Below are positions 1-18,442 of a DNA stretch of 64,000 nucleotides, piece after piece. Each line of letters starts with the position of its first letter. Position 1 is the stretch's first letter. The position numbers and the translations under genes are program-made. The DNA lies in NCBI GenBank assembly GCA_964036665.1, contig OZ038528.1, positions 21,935,245-21,999,244 of the forward strand, written 5' to 3'. Below the pieces are notes generated by a model. That model saw only the letters and a list, made by a program, of their open reading frames with translations, was not told the DNA's origin and did not search any database. The stretch is from Gordius sp. MW1. Its lineage: Eukaryota > Nematomorpha > Gordioida > Gordea > Gordiidae.

Positions 1-274
1 ATGCGACGCTTTTGAATTATAATTTTTTTTATCTTGTTTTATACCCACTCTCATAATTTTCCAATTTTAACACTTCGTTTTTATAATGTTTTTAGGTCAA
101 ATAAACAAAAAAATTAGAGATTATTCATGCAAGTTAGATTGAAACCGTTTAAATGATTGTATAGACACATTCACACAAACACTTGTTCGATGTATTATAA
201 ACTAGGACAATCGTATATCGTTCATATACATCATATATGCATTAATTTTAGCAAATAAAAGTATAAAAAAATTA

Positions 275-6405
<6,131 letters not shown>

Positions 6406-7413
6406 ATCTAAAGAGCTGATCAAATGGTAGCTGTATGCAGGTTGTGTCGTTCTCGTTTTTTAATACATTAATTTTAAGACGATTTAATATGCCAATTAAG
6501 ATCCTGTTATAAATAACCATAATATATTACTAACCTATTTATTATAGAGAACATTCTGACCAAAAAAAGGTGGATATTATATAGAGGCATAATTTTTATG
6601 GCAATTAAGATTTTTTTTAACCTAATTCTTAATAAAAACAATTATAAATATGGAGAAGGAATAAAAGTAATAATTTATTCAATTATTATATTGGCCTAGA
6701 AGGGCATGTAGTAAAATTTTTATATAATAAAAAGCACCCCCCTTAAAAAAGTTTGCTTTTAAAAAGTCTCATTTTATAAATTATATACCTAAAATACAAA
6801 CTTTTAAACTAAAATATGGGACAACTTATTCGAGAATTTGTTTTTTGTTTAAGACTCATCAAATTTCAGTTTTACAAAATATAATGATTTTTGTTATATT
6901 TTATAAATTTGCGATGCTTTAAATGTATGATTATATACCAACAATAGATAAATTGAAAGCTGTGTAAATTTAATAAGTTAATTCTGCGGTGATCAATTAT
7001 CAGTAATCTTTTATAGTTGCATTTGGTGAATTTAATCATTTTTTTTTAATATGCAAGTTGAAAATATTGTTTTGTAAAGAAAACACTAAGTATAAATTAA
7101 TAAAGCAATTGCGAAATATATTTACCGATTCCTTCTTGCTCCAATGAAGATAAATACACTTATGAAAAATTTATAGGCCAAATATTAAATCTTCGAGAAA
7201 ATTTTACTACATTTAAAATTAATATTTTAGCCTCAAACAGCTAAGGTTCAAGCTTGTCAAGCAGAACTCATATATAGTAAGTTGTTAGGAAACTTTTTTA
7301 AATAAAGAGTCTATAAGCAACCCTTTAAGCAGTAATCTAATATATATTAAGCCAAAATTATACCCAATAATTTTTAAAACCCAGATTGACATTTGTTTGA
7401 CTACCTGCAAAAT
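6406..7413. other. Upstream flank of SMU1, no gene seen
   Basis: AT-rich DNA just before the SMU1 start codon. The first part must hold its 5' UTR and promoter, but no clear core promoter motif stands out. I see no coding sequence or recognisable repeat. Confidence 0.5.
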
Positions 7414-7588
7414 GGTGCCCTATCAACTCGCCGAAAACAATCTCGCCGAAAAATAATGTCCCCCAGCTAAAAAAAGGTCCCCAAGCTTATTAACCCTAAC
7501 CCATCAACCAATCACAAATTTGGGGACATTTTTTAGCTGGGGGACATTATTTTCGGCGAGATTGTTTTCGGCGAGTTGACGGGCCACC
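7414..7588. mobile_element. 175-bp foldback MITE with 10-bp target duplication
   Basis: The ends GGTGCCCTATCAACTCGCCG and CGGCGAGTTGACGGGCCACC are inverted repeats, and the pairing continues about 75 bp inward (AACAATCTCGCCGAA, then GTCCCCCAGCT). CCTGCAAAAT flanks it at 7404-7413 and 7589-7598. Duplications of 9-11 bp are typical of Mutator-like elements, so this is probably a non-autonomous one. There is no coding sequence. Confidence 0.88.
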
Positions 7589-8514
7589 CCTGCAAAATTA
7601 CATGTTTACCCTAAAGCCACTCAATTTATAATAAATTTTCTTATAGTTATTTATTATAATTATATTCTAATAAAAATCATAATAATTGTTTACAAATAAA
7701 GATTAAACTCATTTTTGACAAAATTTGTATATGACCATAACTAACTAACGAAATAATATTCATTCAAACAATTTTTATCTACTAAATTTAAAATATTTGT
7801 AATTCTAAAAAAGTAACCTAATTTATGGTAGTACAATAGCGATACCTAGACTTTAAATAGCAGTATATATTAAGCCCAAATTTATTATACAAGGCTAAAA
7901 ATAACCTCAGGCTATTTATTGAAATTTTAAAATATAGTTTTTACACAATACATATTCTTGAAATTTGTCCTATTTATCTATTCGAAAATAAGCCATTTCG
8001 GTGCCTTAAATCTTTACACATACAAGGGTTCAATGGAAAGGTACAAAAGGTTAAGCCTACTATATTGGGCCAAAAACGCATTTTATTTAAGTGAACTAAA
8101 TTTTTTTAGGAAATTAATAAAATGAGAATTTATAGAAGTCAATCTAAAAAAGCAATTAAATTTAAGATAAAATGACAAAAAAATTATTAAATTTAAAATT
8201 AAAATCAATTAAAAATTTAATGCCCATAAGTTGTGCAAACCTATCCAATATTATTCTAAATATTATTGCTAATGGTTAAAGTTTTTAAACAAAATACAGG
8301 CGGATTGCTTAAGCTCATTTATTATTTTGTCTTTTCTATTTCCCTAAAAAAATCCAAATAAGTAATGAGTGGGGGATACCCCCACAGTTTTTGGAAAAAA
8401 CAATTTTAAGATTAAAGTTTTAATATTTTTTCACCCCCCCCCCTCTTTAAGTTATTCAAATCACCATTCCCAAGTTCAAATTGTAGGAAAATAACCATAT
8501 TCATAGGTTTTGCA
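7589..8514. other. AT-rich spacer
   Basis: I see no gene or repeat with a clear boundary here. A run of C near 8440 is the only marked compositional feature. Confidence 0.5.
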
Positions 8515-9010
8515 ATTTATGGGCTCGTTTTTGTTTCTCCGTCCGTTCGTCCAACTTGTAATTTAGGCATAATTGCCGTGGAGATTTTTAATGGCAGTGG
8601 ACTTACTTCTGTAAAAGACTTTTATATTTAGTCTATGCTTTTATATCGCTTTTGCAAATAGACTAGCTTATGACCGCTGGTTGGCTTTAATTTTTTCGAC
8701 CACGCCCGAACCCAAGATCCATTATTTTTGCCCGACTGATTAGCTTTATACAAAAATTTTTTTGGGCAACTTGCCTAGGTTGTTGATTTATAACGAATGA
8801 TTGCGAAACTGGCTAAAAAATTCCCTGCAAATTAATGATGATCGTTGCTTACCTAACCCCGACCAAAGTTCTGTTTAATTGCTATTTTAAATGTATATTT
8901 GCTGCTTTTTGAATCTTTTTTCTTTTTGTTATTAACCTAAATTGCATTGATAATATTTTGTTCTTGTTAATAAGACTAAATTTATAGTCTTTTTGGCCGT
9001 CTGCTGGCTA
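8515..9010 (+). repeat. Dispersed repeat R500, copy 1
   Basis: This stretch shares ordered blocks with 46107-46600 and, inverted, with 55730-56116: TTTTGCAAATAGACTAGC, ATGACCGCTGGTTG, TTTTTTCGACC, GCGAAACTGGCTAAA and CCCTGCAAATTAATGATGA. It has no open reading frame and no visible terminal inverted repeat. It could be a SINE, a LINE tail or a non-autonomous element; the class is unknown. Confidence 0.65.
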
Positions 9011-10324
9011 CTGACCAATGGAAAAAATGACCATTGGCCAAAGTGTGATTGGAATTTTTTTTTAAATATTTGGCCCTTAAGTATTTATACGCTTTTTGAG
9101 CGTCCGCTGACCATTATAAAAAGTGATCACTGGCCAAAGTGTAAATTGAATCTTTTTCCTTCTATATTATATTATAACTTTTAAAGTTGTACGTTTCGGA
9201 AGGATGACTATTCTTTTTCCAAGATCATCCCCTCTTGCTTTTCCTTCTCTATAAATATATTTTTGATAAGTTTAGAAATTTGATAAATAAAGAATGAGTG
9301 AAAGAAAACCTAGGCCTCAAAATAAAGTATAAAATGCAAAAAGATAACTTTGTTTTTTTTTGTATAAAAAGACCTAAAAAGCTAAATTTTTGTAATAATA
9401 AACTGCTATAAAACATTTATGAATATTGAAGTAAATTAATAATATGAACTAGTGTGTGTAAAAAACAATTATAACGCTGTACGAAACTCCCGGGTTGCGC
9501 ATAGGCATTCTGGCCCCTTCCCACCTATCTAGCCCATAAATTGCATAGCAAATGTGCTACGTTTATACGAAGTATAGATGAGTTTTGTAAAAACAATACC
9601 CAAAAACTAAGCGCATGTAACAAAACGAAAAAACGAACTCCAAGTTGGACCCTCGGCGGGATGTTGGGGGCCGCCCTTGTTTTTTATGAGTATTTCAATT
9701 TAACTTGGCAATTGTTGATGGGTATTGAAGCTAACACATATTTACAAAATAATAAAACAATATACTCTAGATAAAATATGCTTAAAAATAGAATTTATGT
9801 ACCTTATGAGTATTTATGTGCTTAATATAAACATAGTTTATAAACCTATTAAATATGCTCTTAAAAAGGATTATCCATCATAAATATTAAACAATATTGG
9901 TATCACCAAATTTTCATAATTAAAAACACACATTGCAATGAGTTATATTTTAAATACCAATATATAAAACAAATGTTAACAAGCTCTAAATTATCATAAA
10001 CATGCTTAAATTGGACCACCTAAATTAGATATCAATTTATTGTAATGTATAAGATCTTACAAAATAGGTAATAGTCATTGATTTGATGACTTGCACTATA
10101 AACATACTTGTATAATATGTATAACAAAATTGTTTAGTATATAAATACAATGGCATATAATTTTAGACTCAGGTTAACATTATTTAAAAATTAACAATTA
10201 AATACGGTGTCATCGGATGAGGAATAATTTTTTTCTATACCACCATTCTCAGTACCTCCAAACATCAATTCCCTAACAAACACATTAATAATTCGTGTAT
10301 AACAAAATTACTTGAAGTAAGGAA
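9011..10324. other. 3' flank of MED26, no other gene seen
   Basis: AT-rich DNA downstream of MED26. On the minus strand AATAAA occurs at 10041-10036, about 285 bp after the MED26 stop codon, a plausible poly(A) signal. A 77-codon open stretch at 9541-9774 lacks ATG and any family signature. Confidence 0.5.
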
Positions 10325-12066
10325 TTAATCTTCAAGATCGGCAAATGGTAAAACAATCAATTTATCATCATTTAATGAATCTGTGATATAAGAAGTTCCA
10401 AATGATGTTGGTTCATTGTTAACAAATTGGTTTGAATATGGTTCATTTACTAAATCAATTTCATCCCACAAGGACTGCAGATGTGAACAACTATCTTTGG
10501 TATCATCAATTTGATGTTCGGGAGATTTAAGTTCTTGCGTAAACATGGATATGTAAGAGTCTAATAGTCCATTTGGAGAAGTATTAGGGGCTGATGGATT
10601 TGGAGAAACAATTGGTAATGGCGATGAAACAATGATTGGAGTTGAGATTGTAGGTTGTGCAGAAATTATTTGAGGGGCTGTTAAAACTTGCAATATTTCA
10701 GGTTCCTGAACAATAATTTTCAATTTTGGTGCCAGTGTTTTACTTGACTTTAATTGCACAAACGAATCTGATGTGGAGTACGTTGTTAATGATAGTGTGT
10801 TAGTAGCAGCTGTTGAATGAGCAATTATGTTAGAAGAGGGACTTGTTTCTTTAGTTTTTTGTTTCTTGTGCCTACCCTTTCTTTTATTTGTGAGGCCTTG
10901 TTCCTGATCAGGCATTATAATTTGAGTGCGACTCGCAGGGGACAGGTTAGGCGTATTTGAATGTAAAGATGTAGGACTGATGGGATGTACAGGTACCTGA
11001 GACATTGATGGTAAGCTCATGACTTTAGATTTTGCTCTAATTTCAGCCATGAGTTCAGCAGTCGTCTTTAATTTTCTAGGCTTATGTGGTAAAACAGGTT
11101 TATATGTCTCGGCAAGGGTATTACTACTTATTGTTTCTATACATTTTGATTGAATATCTGATAAACTGATGTTGAGCATTGCACCAATTGTAGAGGCTTG
11201 ATTTGTTATTTGTTGAGTAAGACAAATAGATGTAGATTTTGTATGTGATAACAATAAATCTGTTGGTGGCAAAAACTTTGAAATCGGATTACTAATACTT
11301 TTGTTGCCATTAGGTAAGTTGAGTTTTTTCACATCATCATTACAATTTTCTTTTACAGGTAAATGTGGCTGACAATTGTCTAAAACTTCTTTTGACAAAT
11401 TTATGATATTTTTGGGTGATAAAATGCCATTGACATATAATGGTTGAGCAGTAATGCCTTCCAAAACATGTGTTTGTGTTGAGAATAGCCTAGTAGACAT
11501 ATTAGCGGAGGAGTGTTCTGTAAAATGCCCCTTTTCTTTATAATTTTGGCTAGAAGTATATGTAAAAGAATTGTTATGGGTAGATACATCAGTCATCACA
11601 TTATTGACAGTATGAGCAATCACTTCACATGTCAATATTAATTGTTCTGACTTGAAAGTTTTTTCACTAGTAATTAACATGTTTGATTGCTCATTTGAGG
11701 GCAGCAAATTATCTCTCCATCGTTTCACTAAATTTTTCGCCCTTTTAGCAACTTGAGAAATTTCGGTTTGATTAGAATCCTTAGGAGCTGATCCAGAAGT
11801 AAGCTTTTTTCTTATTTCATTGACATATTTGCCCAAGCGCGTTTGCTACATAACTATATAAAAAATTAAATTTATTTTATACTTCCAAAGCTTCCCGCGT
11901 TAAGGCAGTTTTTTCCAGTAAAGATATAGTTTCAACAATTATCCTCATGTCCACTATCTAGAAAATAAAAAGTTAAAAAGCCGTGATTATAGCTTACATT
12001 ATTTTGATCGTCTAATGCTTGTAGTAATTTATTTTTAATTTCTAAAGGTGTAAAGGAATTGGACAT
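10325..12066 (-). CDS. MED26: Mediator complex subunit 26
   Basis: MED26 is a Mediator subunit that links Mediator to elongation factors at RNA polymerase II promoters. Three exons join in frame: 12066-11998 (23 codons), 11957-11883 (25 codons) and 11845-10325, giving about 554 residues. The first 95 form the LW/TFIIS-N domain: PLEIKNKLLQALDDQNNIVD, then ETISLLEKTALTREALEQTR, LGKYVNEIRKK and AKRAKNLVKRWRDNLLP, matching the human order (LEVISSLEKYPITKEALE, KRAKKLLRSWQ). The middle is Ser/Thr/Pro-rich and disordered-looking with a KRKGRHKKQKTK basic patch. The end, IVLPFADLED, resembles the family's acidic C-terminal LPY/F motif that contacts core Mediator. Both introns are under 40 bp. The start is the first ATG, with family-like sequence following at once. 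No breaks seen. Confidence 0.92.
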
Positions 12067-13107
12067 TTAATGAATTGTCCAACAAAAAATGTTTATGGCC
12101 AGACAACTTCCTTAAAGATTACCATAACATTTGAGATTTATGCAAGATGTTACGTTACATTGGTACACACTTGAAATCAGCAGGGGTGCTATATGTCGTT
12201 CTATGTAGATTGTGTATATAAATTTAAATACGTTTGTACTGATATCATAAAGTCATGTAAAGTTTGTTTGCTCAAAATTGTACATGCAATCATAATATAC
12301 TTGTCACCATTTATATATGATTTTATAATATAAGACCTATAAATTCCCCATTGATGTTCAATATTTTTACGATTTTTGGAATACCCTTACATTTTATTCT
12401 ACATTCTAACCTATTTGTTGTAAACTATAAATTTAATTTTATACCCAAATAATTTTAATCCTGCTCAAAAAAGAATCATGAGAAAAATGTACATGTCTCT
12501 AAATTAAATTAGTTTTGTTTTTATATTTTTCTTATGTGCAATTATTCAACGTGTGCCCTTAAAATTTTTCATATATAACAAAACATATATAATAAAGTTA
12601 TATTATGAGTGTTTGTTACATATGCTGATTGCAACATCAAAATCCATTTCCCTTTATTTCACATTATATTGAGACCCCAATTTGCTGCAATTCTACCTAA
12701 AAATGGGTCTTTAATGGAGTTAATAATCTTAGATTTCATTTAACTTGAAAGATGATTGGGAGGGAAACGTAGTCCGTTGAGAGAAAAAGAATCAAATGAT
12801 TAAACCTTGAATTGTAATGTATGTTGCTTTAATGGTACTTAAAACACTTGATTTTTTATCTCACACGTCTGCGTTTTCCTGGTAATCATCTTTTAAGGTC
12901 TCTAAGTTTATCTGTTTCACTACAGATATTCCCCCTCTAAAAAAATATTATAATTTGTAGGATGAAAATTGTTTGTGGAATGGTGGTTCTTCCAAATGTA
13001 GTAGTACGTTGTTGGACAGGTAAAATGTTACTTGCTTCTACTTTGTTTCTACCCACGGTGGTTTAAGCCTGTCCTTTAATATATGTTACCTCTTTTTGCT
13101 TTGAAAT
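12067..13107. other. Upstream flank of MED26
   Basis: AT-rich DNA before the MED26 start, with no recognised gene. It must include the MED26 5' UTR and promoter, but no distinctive element is seen by eye. Confidence 0.5.
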
Positions 13108-13131
13108 TGTGGTATCCTCCACCCCCTTACG

Positions 13132-13183
13132 TCCAAGTCTGGTCCTCGAATGAGGGCGTGGGTTCAATCCCACTTATGACACC
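13132..13183 (+). pseudogene. 3' half of a tRNA-Leu(CAA), with CCA
   Basis: From the anticodon CAA (13134-13136) the sequence follows a leucine tRNA: anticodon stem side GTCTGG, a long variable arm CCTC-GAAT-GAGG, a T arm GTGGG-TTCAATC-CCAC and an acceptor 3' strand TTATGACA ending CCA. No 5' half precedes it. CCA is not gene-encoded in animals, so this came from a mature tRNA by reverse transcription. It abuts the long terminal repeat at 13187 and, on the minus strand, stands where a primer-binding site would be. Confidence 0.75.
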
Positions 13184-14212
13184 AATTGTCGGGTTCCACA
13201 ATTGTCGAATTCGACAATAGGTGTCAGATCAAAGGAAAATGCACCCACGCCATGAAACGAAAAACTGATCCGTTCTTTAATTCGTAAGGAGACGAAGAAA
13301 GAAAACAATTCCTCAATATTCCGACCAGTTGGCAACCTTTGACATCCTAACAACAGAGTTATCCGGAAACAAATGGCAAAACTCAACGAATAAAAAATCC
13401 TAAAACCCACCGAAAACAGATGATTTAAATTCAAAATCTTCCCTAATTAATTCTCAAGACATAAATTCTTAATGTGCTGCTTCAAAATTATTGTAAGATA
13501 GAATTTAGTGAACAAACACACTTGAATTATTCACATACGATAAACTATTTAAAACATTATTGCTTTAGTTGTAACAACTTTTTTACTATTATTTGGCGGT
13601 CTTCCATGATCAATTAGTGCTTTTATAAAACTAGGTAGGGGCGGCGAGAGAAATGATAATTTGTAAAGCCTTTGTGATAATTCAGTATAGATTAATTATA
13701 ATTTTTGTTGACGCTGTTGCTCGGTGCTGCTGGGAATAAAAGTCTGCTAGCCATGACGTACCCTTTTTATCGCTGGTTCACAGTGCGGGATTTCATCGAT
13801 TAAATCCGCTGTCCATGAATCAGTCGATCCGTGGGCAAAGACAAATATCTGCACTACATGTCAGGCAAAAAATTATATGAGATGTTTGAAAATTATATAG
13901 GCTAAATAGATGATCCAATAATAAGTTGTACCTATGGATTGTTCTGACTTTGATTATAAAAGTTAAAGTAGTTCGCCGCCTCGACCTTTAAATGAAAGAA
14001 AGTACATTCAACAACACTGATTATTAAGTCTTGGTATTCTCGATAAAGGGGGAGGTGTGGTATACTCCACCCCTTTACGCCCCACCCCCTCACGTGTGTG
14101 CTACCAACAATTTACATATTCGTACCCCCCCCCACACACATACACACATACGCGTAAATTTTACTCCGGTTTATGATGGGTCACGATTGTTAGTATCTTT
14201 ATGATATAAATA

Positions 14213-17161
14213 TTAGGTTGAGGAAATAGTTCGTAGAGTTCTTAACAAAGTCTTTTATTTAACGATTATTTATTGTTATAACAATAACTTATTCAATAAT
14301 ATATTCGCCGTTGCTGTTTACGACCTCCTCCCATCTTTTGACCAATTTTTCGATGCCATTACGCCAAAAATCGACCTGTCTGGTATCGAAGAAATTGTTG
14401 AGCCCGTTTTTAAGGCCCTCTACATTGTCCAAGGTAACGCCCCTCATATGGTTCGAGAGAGAGCGGAAAAGATGGTAATCCGTTGGGCAAGGTCCGGAGA
14501 ATATGGTGGATGCTGAAGGACCTCCCATTCGAGCTCTTGGAGTGCGTCTTTTACGACTTGAGCAACATGGGGCCTTGCGTTGTCGTGAAGGAGTATGATC
14601 TGGCCTTGTCGATGGGGTCTTTTGAGTCGAATAGCCTCATTCACGCGGTGTAGCTGGGATATATTGAGCTCCTTGTTGACCGTGGCATTCCTTTCCAGAA
14701 TTTCCCAATGCAGAATGCCCTTCCAGTCCCACCAAACGCAGATGATGGTTTTTTTTTTTAAAGTTTATTGAATCAAATACGTAGATATTGACAATACAGG
14801 ATATGAAATAAATATATAAAAAAAATAAAAATTAGTCTACATCGAAATCATCAGCTAAAAGAGGCCACGAGTCGGCCAGCGATTTAAAGTTGTATCTCGC
14901 TATAAGGACACCGAGTCTTTGTTTAAATAGAAAGGGTATAGAATGTTTGGAGGGAGGTGAACGTCTTCCTAGCTCCTTAAAAAAACCTAAATCTTGTTTA
15001 CCAAAGGTGCCCGAACATGAGGCAACCAAAGGGATAAAAATGTTAGAGTCCAAAAGGGCTTTGTATTTATTAAATTTTTGCCCCTCAGCGGCCAAAAGAG
15101 AATCAATGGTAAGGTTTGAGGGGGCGAAGAGGTCTACGCAGGTAAAATCCCACTTAATTGGCAGGCCATTGCTCCAGGGAACCAAAGAGGATCCGTCTGG
15201 TCGCATGCGACCCTCCAAAGAGGGGTCTGATGGTTCTAAAATAGACGGGATGTTGGCTTTTTTTAGGGCAGTTTGAATTAAAATATTGGCTTTTTGATGT
15301 CTAACATATTTATATTTGTTGGCTAGGCAATGTAGGGGATGCCTGGCTTGTTCATCCACCCCTACATTAAAGTTACGACACGTAAAAGGTTTTGAAAATT
15401 TTATTCCAAGCCGTAGAGCTATGGAATAGGAAATTTCTTGATCTTTTAGCATCGTCCCTAAGAATATGTGGGAAAGGCCTCTAGCCATTCGTGGCCAGAG
15501 CCATCTAGCAGGAATGACCTTAGATTGGCACACTGGGCGGCATCGCAGCTCGAAGTTAGGTAATCGACAGAGCGCGACACCAGCCCAGCATTCCAATCCT
15601 TTTGTCGTGAGGTGATTGGTTGGGGTGAATCAGGGTTGACGTTAAGTTTCCATTCCCTTATTGGGATTAATTTAAAAACAATATCCTCTACAGATTTGAA
15701 CGAGGATATGTAGGAGACAAGGGAGATGGCGGCAGGGGAACAAGTTCCTAGGCCGCCAGCTTTAGTGGGAAGCGATGATTGCAGCCAGCTGTGAGTATCA
15801 AATTTTATATTTAAAATGGATTCTAAAATGATTTTTATATTTTTTTCGTAGAGATTTAAAATACCAGTGTGTAAAAAAGCACCTGAGGATTGAAAACAGT
15901 GCTGGATTTTAGATATGTTGAAATAATTTTTCATTATATAAAACGCGTGATGTGCTGGTAATCTTTAAAAGGTCTACTTTAGAGGTTAAAATGTCTAGGT
16001 TTTTCACCAAATAATTAGCTAATCCTAATTTTCCACCTATAGGAGAACCGAGGTGGCACATAGCCTCTTTTTGAGTGGGTAAAAATGGGAATAAATTGGG
16101 GTATTCCGAGCAGTCAGGGGGCTGGAAAATTTCGCATTTGATTTCATTTAGCTTTAGGTTTAAAATTGGTTCGTAGAGTTTTATAATATTTATAGCTTTG
16201 TGAACGTCGTCTGGGTGACCACAAAAGGTGGCGTCGTCCAGGTACTAAGTGTTTAGGATTAAATTACAGTCGTTGGATATTTTTTTTACTAATTTTTGAA
16301 TTCCTATGCAAAATAAGGGTGGACCGAGGGGATCCCCTTGCTGAATGCCTTCGGAAGAGTTTATTTTAAAATTACCAAATTTTAAAAATGAAGTTGATCC
16401 GTAGCTCATTAGGATGTAGTTTTGGAGGTCAGGCTTGACCCTCGGTTTGGAGTCGCTCCAGGAGCCATCCACTCCTGTCTTTGCTTCAAATTTACGTACA
16501 AACACCATTTCTCATCTCCCGTGACGATTCGGTACAAAAAGCGCTGTTTATGACCGCGGGTTGCTCGATGACGGGCGAGATGTTGAGAAGCAATTTGAAG
16601 GCGATTTTCTTTGTGGCTTTCGTTAAGCTCGTGAGGGATCCAAGATCCCAATTTATCGGCAAATCCCATCGAATGAAGATGATTTAGGATGGTTTTCTGA
16701 TCGAACTTCATTATTTCCGCCAATTTACGACTTGTTTGGCGACCGTCTTCCTTCAAAAGTGCCTGAGACACTCTTCGTCAAATTCCGAGGGTCTTCCGCT
16801 ACGGGGCTTGTCAGCGATGTCAAAATCACCATTTTTGAACTTTGCGAACCATTTTTGTGCTGTAGACTCAACTATGACACCTTCTCCGAATACTTTACAA
16901 ATGTCTTGAGCTGTTTCAGCAACGTTTTGACCACGATGAAAGGCGAAGAATAGCAGGTGTCGAAAATGTTGATTTTTACCGTTTGGATACTCCATTTTGA
17001 CGTCGCGAAAGTTATAAAAAACTAAATTTCTTAAAATCACTGGCACAGTTTTGTAGAGGGGAAAGAGTTCTACTTAATGAATATTATATAATTTATCAGA
17101 AGCAAATCGATAAAATAATGCAACATGTGTTGCACCCTACCGACCTTTCTCCTCAACCCAA
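14213..17161 (-). mobile_element. Mariner transposon, broken, with LINE insertion
   Basis: The ends TTAGGTTGAGG and CCTCAACCCAA are inverted and flanked by TA (14211-14212, 17162-17163). The minus-strand transposase is recognisable in order: an N-terminal helix-turn-helix region (FRHLLFFAFHRGQNVAETA, STAQKWFAKFKNGDFDIADK, RSGRPSEFDEE), RIVTGDEKWCLY, then past the LINE CVWWDWKGILHWEI, LLHDNARPHVA and HPPYSPDLA. The frame shifts at least near GATPN (about 16450) and between HPPYSPDLA and the C-terminal segment (about 14480-14530). LINE removal would leave about 1.27 kb, a normal mariner length. Inactive. Confidence 0.93.
14749..16423 (-). mobile_element. 5'-truncated LINE inside the mariner
   Basis: On the minus strand a poly(A) tail (T run at 14749-14759) follows an AATAAA signal, and the other end joins mariner codons near 16420. 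Reverse-transcriptase signatures are GIQQGDPLGPPLFCIGIQKL and a following YLDDATFCG. The C-terminal part reads PLHCLANKYKYVRHQ, RPDGSSLVPW and KWDFTCVDLFAPSN, a tail shared with the fragment at 50805-51241. Several frame changes mark it as dead. The clade is not certain. Confidence 0.85.
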
Positions 17162-17432
17162 TAGATACGATTTTTATTACCCCTCTTTAACGATTTTTAT
17201 TAACTTTCTTTAACGATTATTATTGCCTCTTTTACTCAGTTATATTTTTTATAGGTTTTAATTTTTTTAGTCCTGAAAAATGTGAGCCCGAATTAAGAAA
17301 AATTAATAAACTATCGCGATACATACGCGCGCGGATTTTTTTTATCGCTGAAATTAAATTTAATAAATAAATTAATTTATGGGTATAATTTGCAATATCA
17401 TTACGTCAAATTCGACAATTTCGAACCCGACA

Positions 17433-17789
17433 GAAATATTTCTCTTTCCGTTTTAATACCTTAAAAAGTCCATCATATAGGGATTGTAAAGATTTTGTAC
17501 CCGTGTCATTACGTACAAAAACTTTATCTGATTTTTTTAAATATTTGTAAATATATTCCTTCTTATCCTGCCTCCTAGTTGGATAAAATTCAAAATTTTG
17601 AGTCTCCCTAAACTTTATTACATAAACTATATTTGATGAGTCTGTTGAGATTTTAAAAAGAATCTCCTGGTTGCCTTAACTTCTTCATCCCATAAGTTAT
17701 CTCCAATGGAGTGTATCCGATATCCTCTCTTTGCGTTGACCTAACGCTCAGAAAAATTAATGACAGTGTTTCTCTCCATTTTGTCATAA
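17433..17789. other. Spacer between LTR and LINE fragment
   Basis: AT-rich sequence with no recognised coding or repeat signature. Confidence 0.45.
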
Positions 17790-18442
17790 AGGGGGCGATA
17801 CAAATTGGCCAAGATAAGGGAGAAGAAAAGTCGCGATGTCGGAGTTCTTAAAATAGTTAAAAACGAGAAGGGTCAAACCTTATTCAAGCCGAAGGAAGTG
17901 ATGAAAAGGTGGAAAGGATTTTTTAAGAAACTTATGAATATTGCAAATGACAAGGATTCCCTTCCCAAAATTGAGCCAAATATAATTATGGTCGAACTCT
18001 TTCAGAAGGATGAAGTTAGGACACAAATGAACAAGATGCAAAAAGGAAAAGCAAATGGCCCAGCCCAGATGGAATACCTATGGAAGCATTGCTAGGATGT
18101 CGTGAAGAAGGAGTAACCACTATGAACCTCCTTAACAAGATATTGGTAGAAGAGCGAATTCCTAATCAATGTATAGCAAGCACGGTTATACCCTTATTTA
18201 AAGGCAAAGGAGACCCTCAGGAGGGTAGCAATTACAGAGGTATCAAGCTAACTTGCCACTCCTTGAAGCTTATGGAAAGGATCTTAGTAACAAGGCTGAA
18301 AAACGAGGTGGAAATAACGGCTAATCAATTCGGATTTGTGGCCGGCAAATCCACAATCGACCCAATCTTCGCACTAAGAGAAATGATGGATAAGTATGGT
18401 GAAAAGAGAAAAGACCTATTTAAACTCTCCATCAAGATGTAG
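17790..18442 (+). mobile_element. RTE-type LINE reverse-transcriptase fragment
   Basis: The plus strand reads RYKLAKIREKKSRDV, then KGQTLFKPKEVMKRWKGFF, STVIPLFKGKGDPQEGSNY, RGIKLTCHSLKLMERIL and ANQFGFVAGKSTIDPIFALR, the order of the N-terminal half of an RTE-clade reverse transcriptase. The frame changes once near GKANGP (about 18060-18080). The sequence stops before the catalytic YADD region, where hAT sequence begins. Confidence 0.85.

Larger units (their letters stand above)
13187..17432 (-). mobile_element. Fossil long terminal repeat, with nested insertions
   Basis: The ends TGTCGGGTTC and GAACCCGACA form the TG...CA inverted repeat typical of an LTR. Without the mariner it holds, the repeat is about 1.3 kb. 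On the minus strand it is followed, after two bases, by TGGTGTCATAAGTGG, the complement of the tRNA-Leu 3' end, so the internal region would have lain at lower coordinates. No internal genes are seen there. It is a solo or truncated LTR of an unplaced family; the later nested insertions show it is old. Confidence 0.6.

Noticed and set aside
9541-9774. 77-codon open stretch on the plus strand
   Set aside because: No ATG start, no family signature, low-complexity composition and AT-rich surroundings; most likely chance.
14890-15276. 128-codon open stretch on the plus strand
   Set aside because: It is the antisense of the LINE C-terminal coding region.
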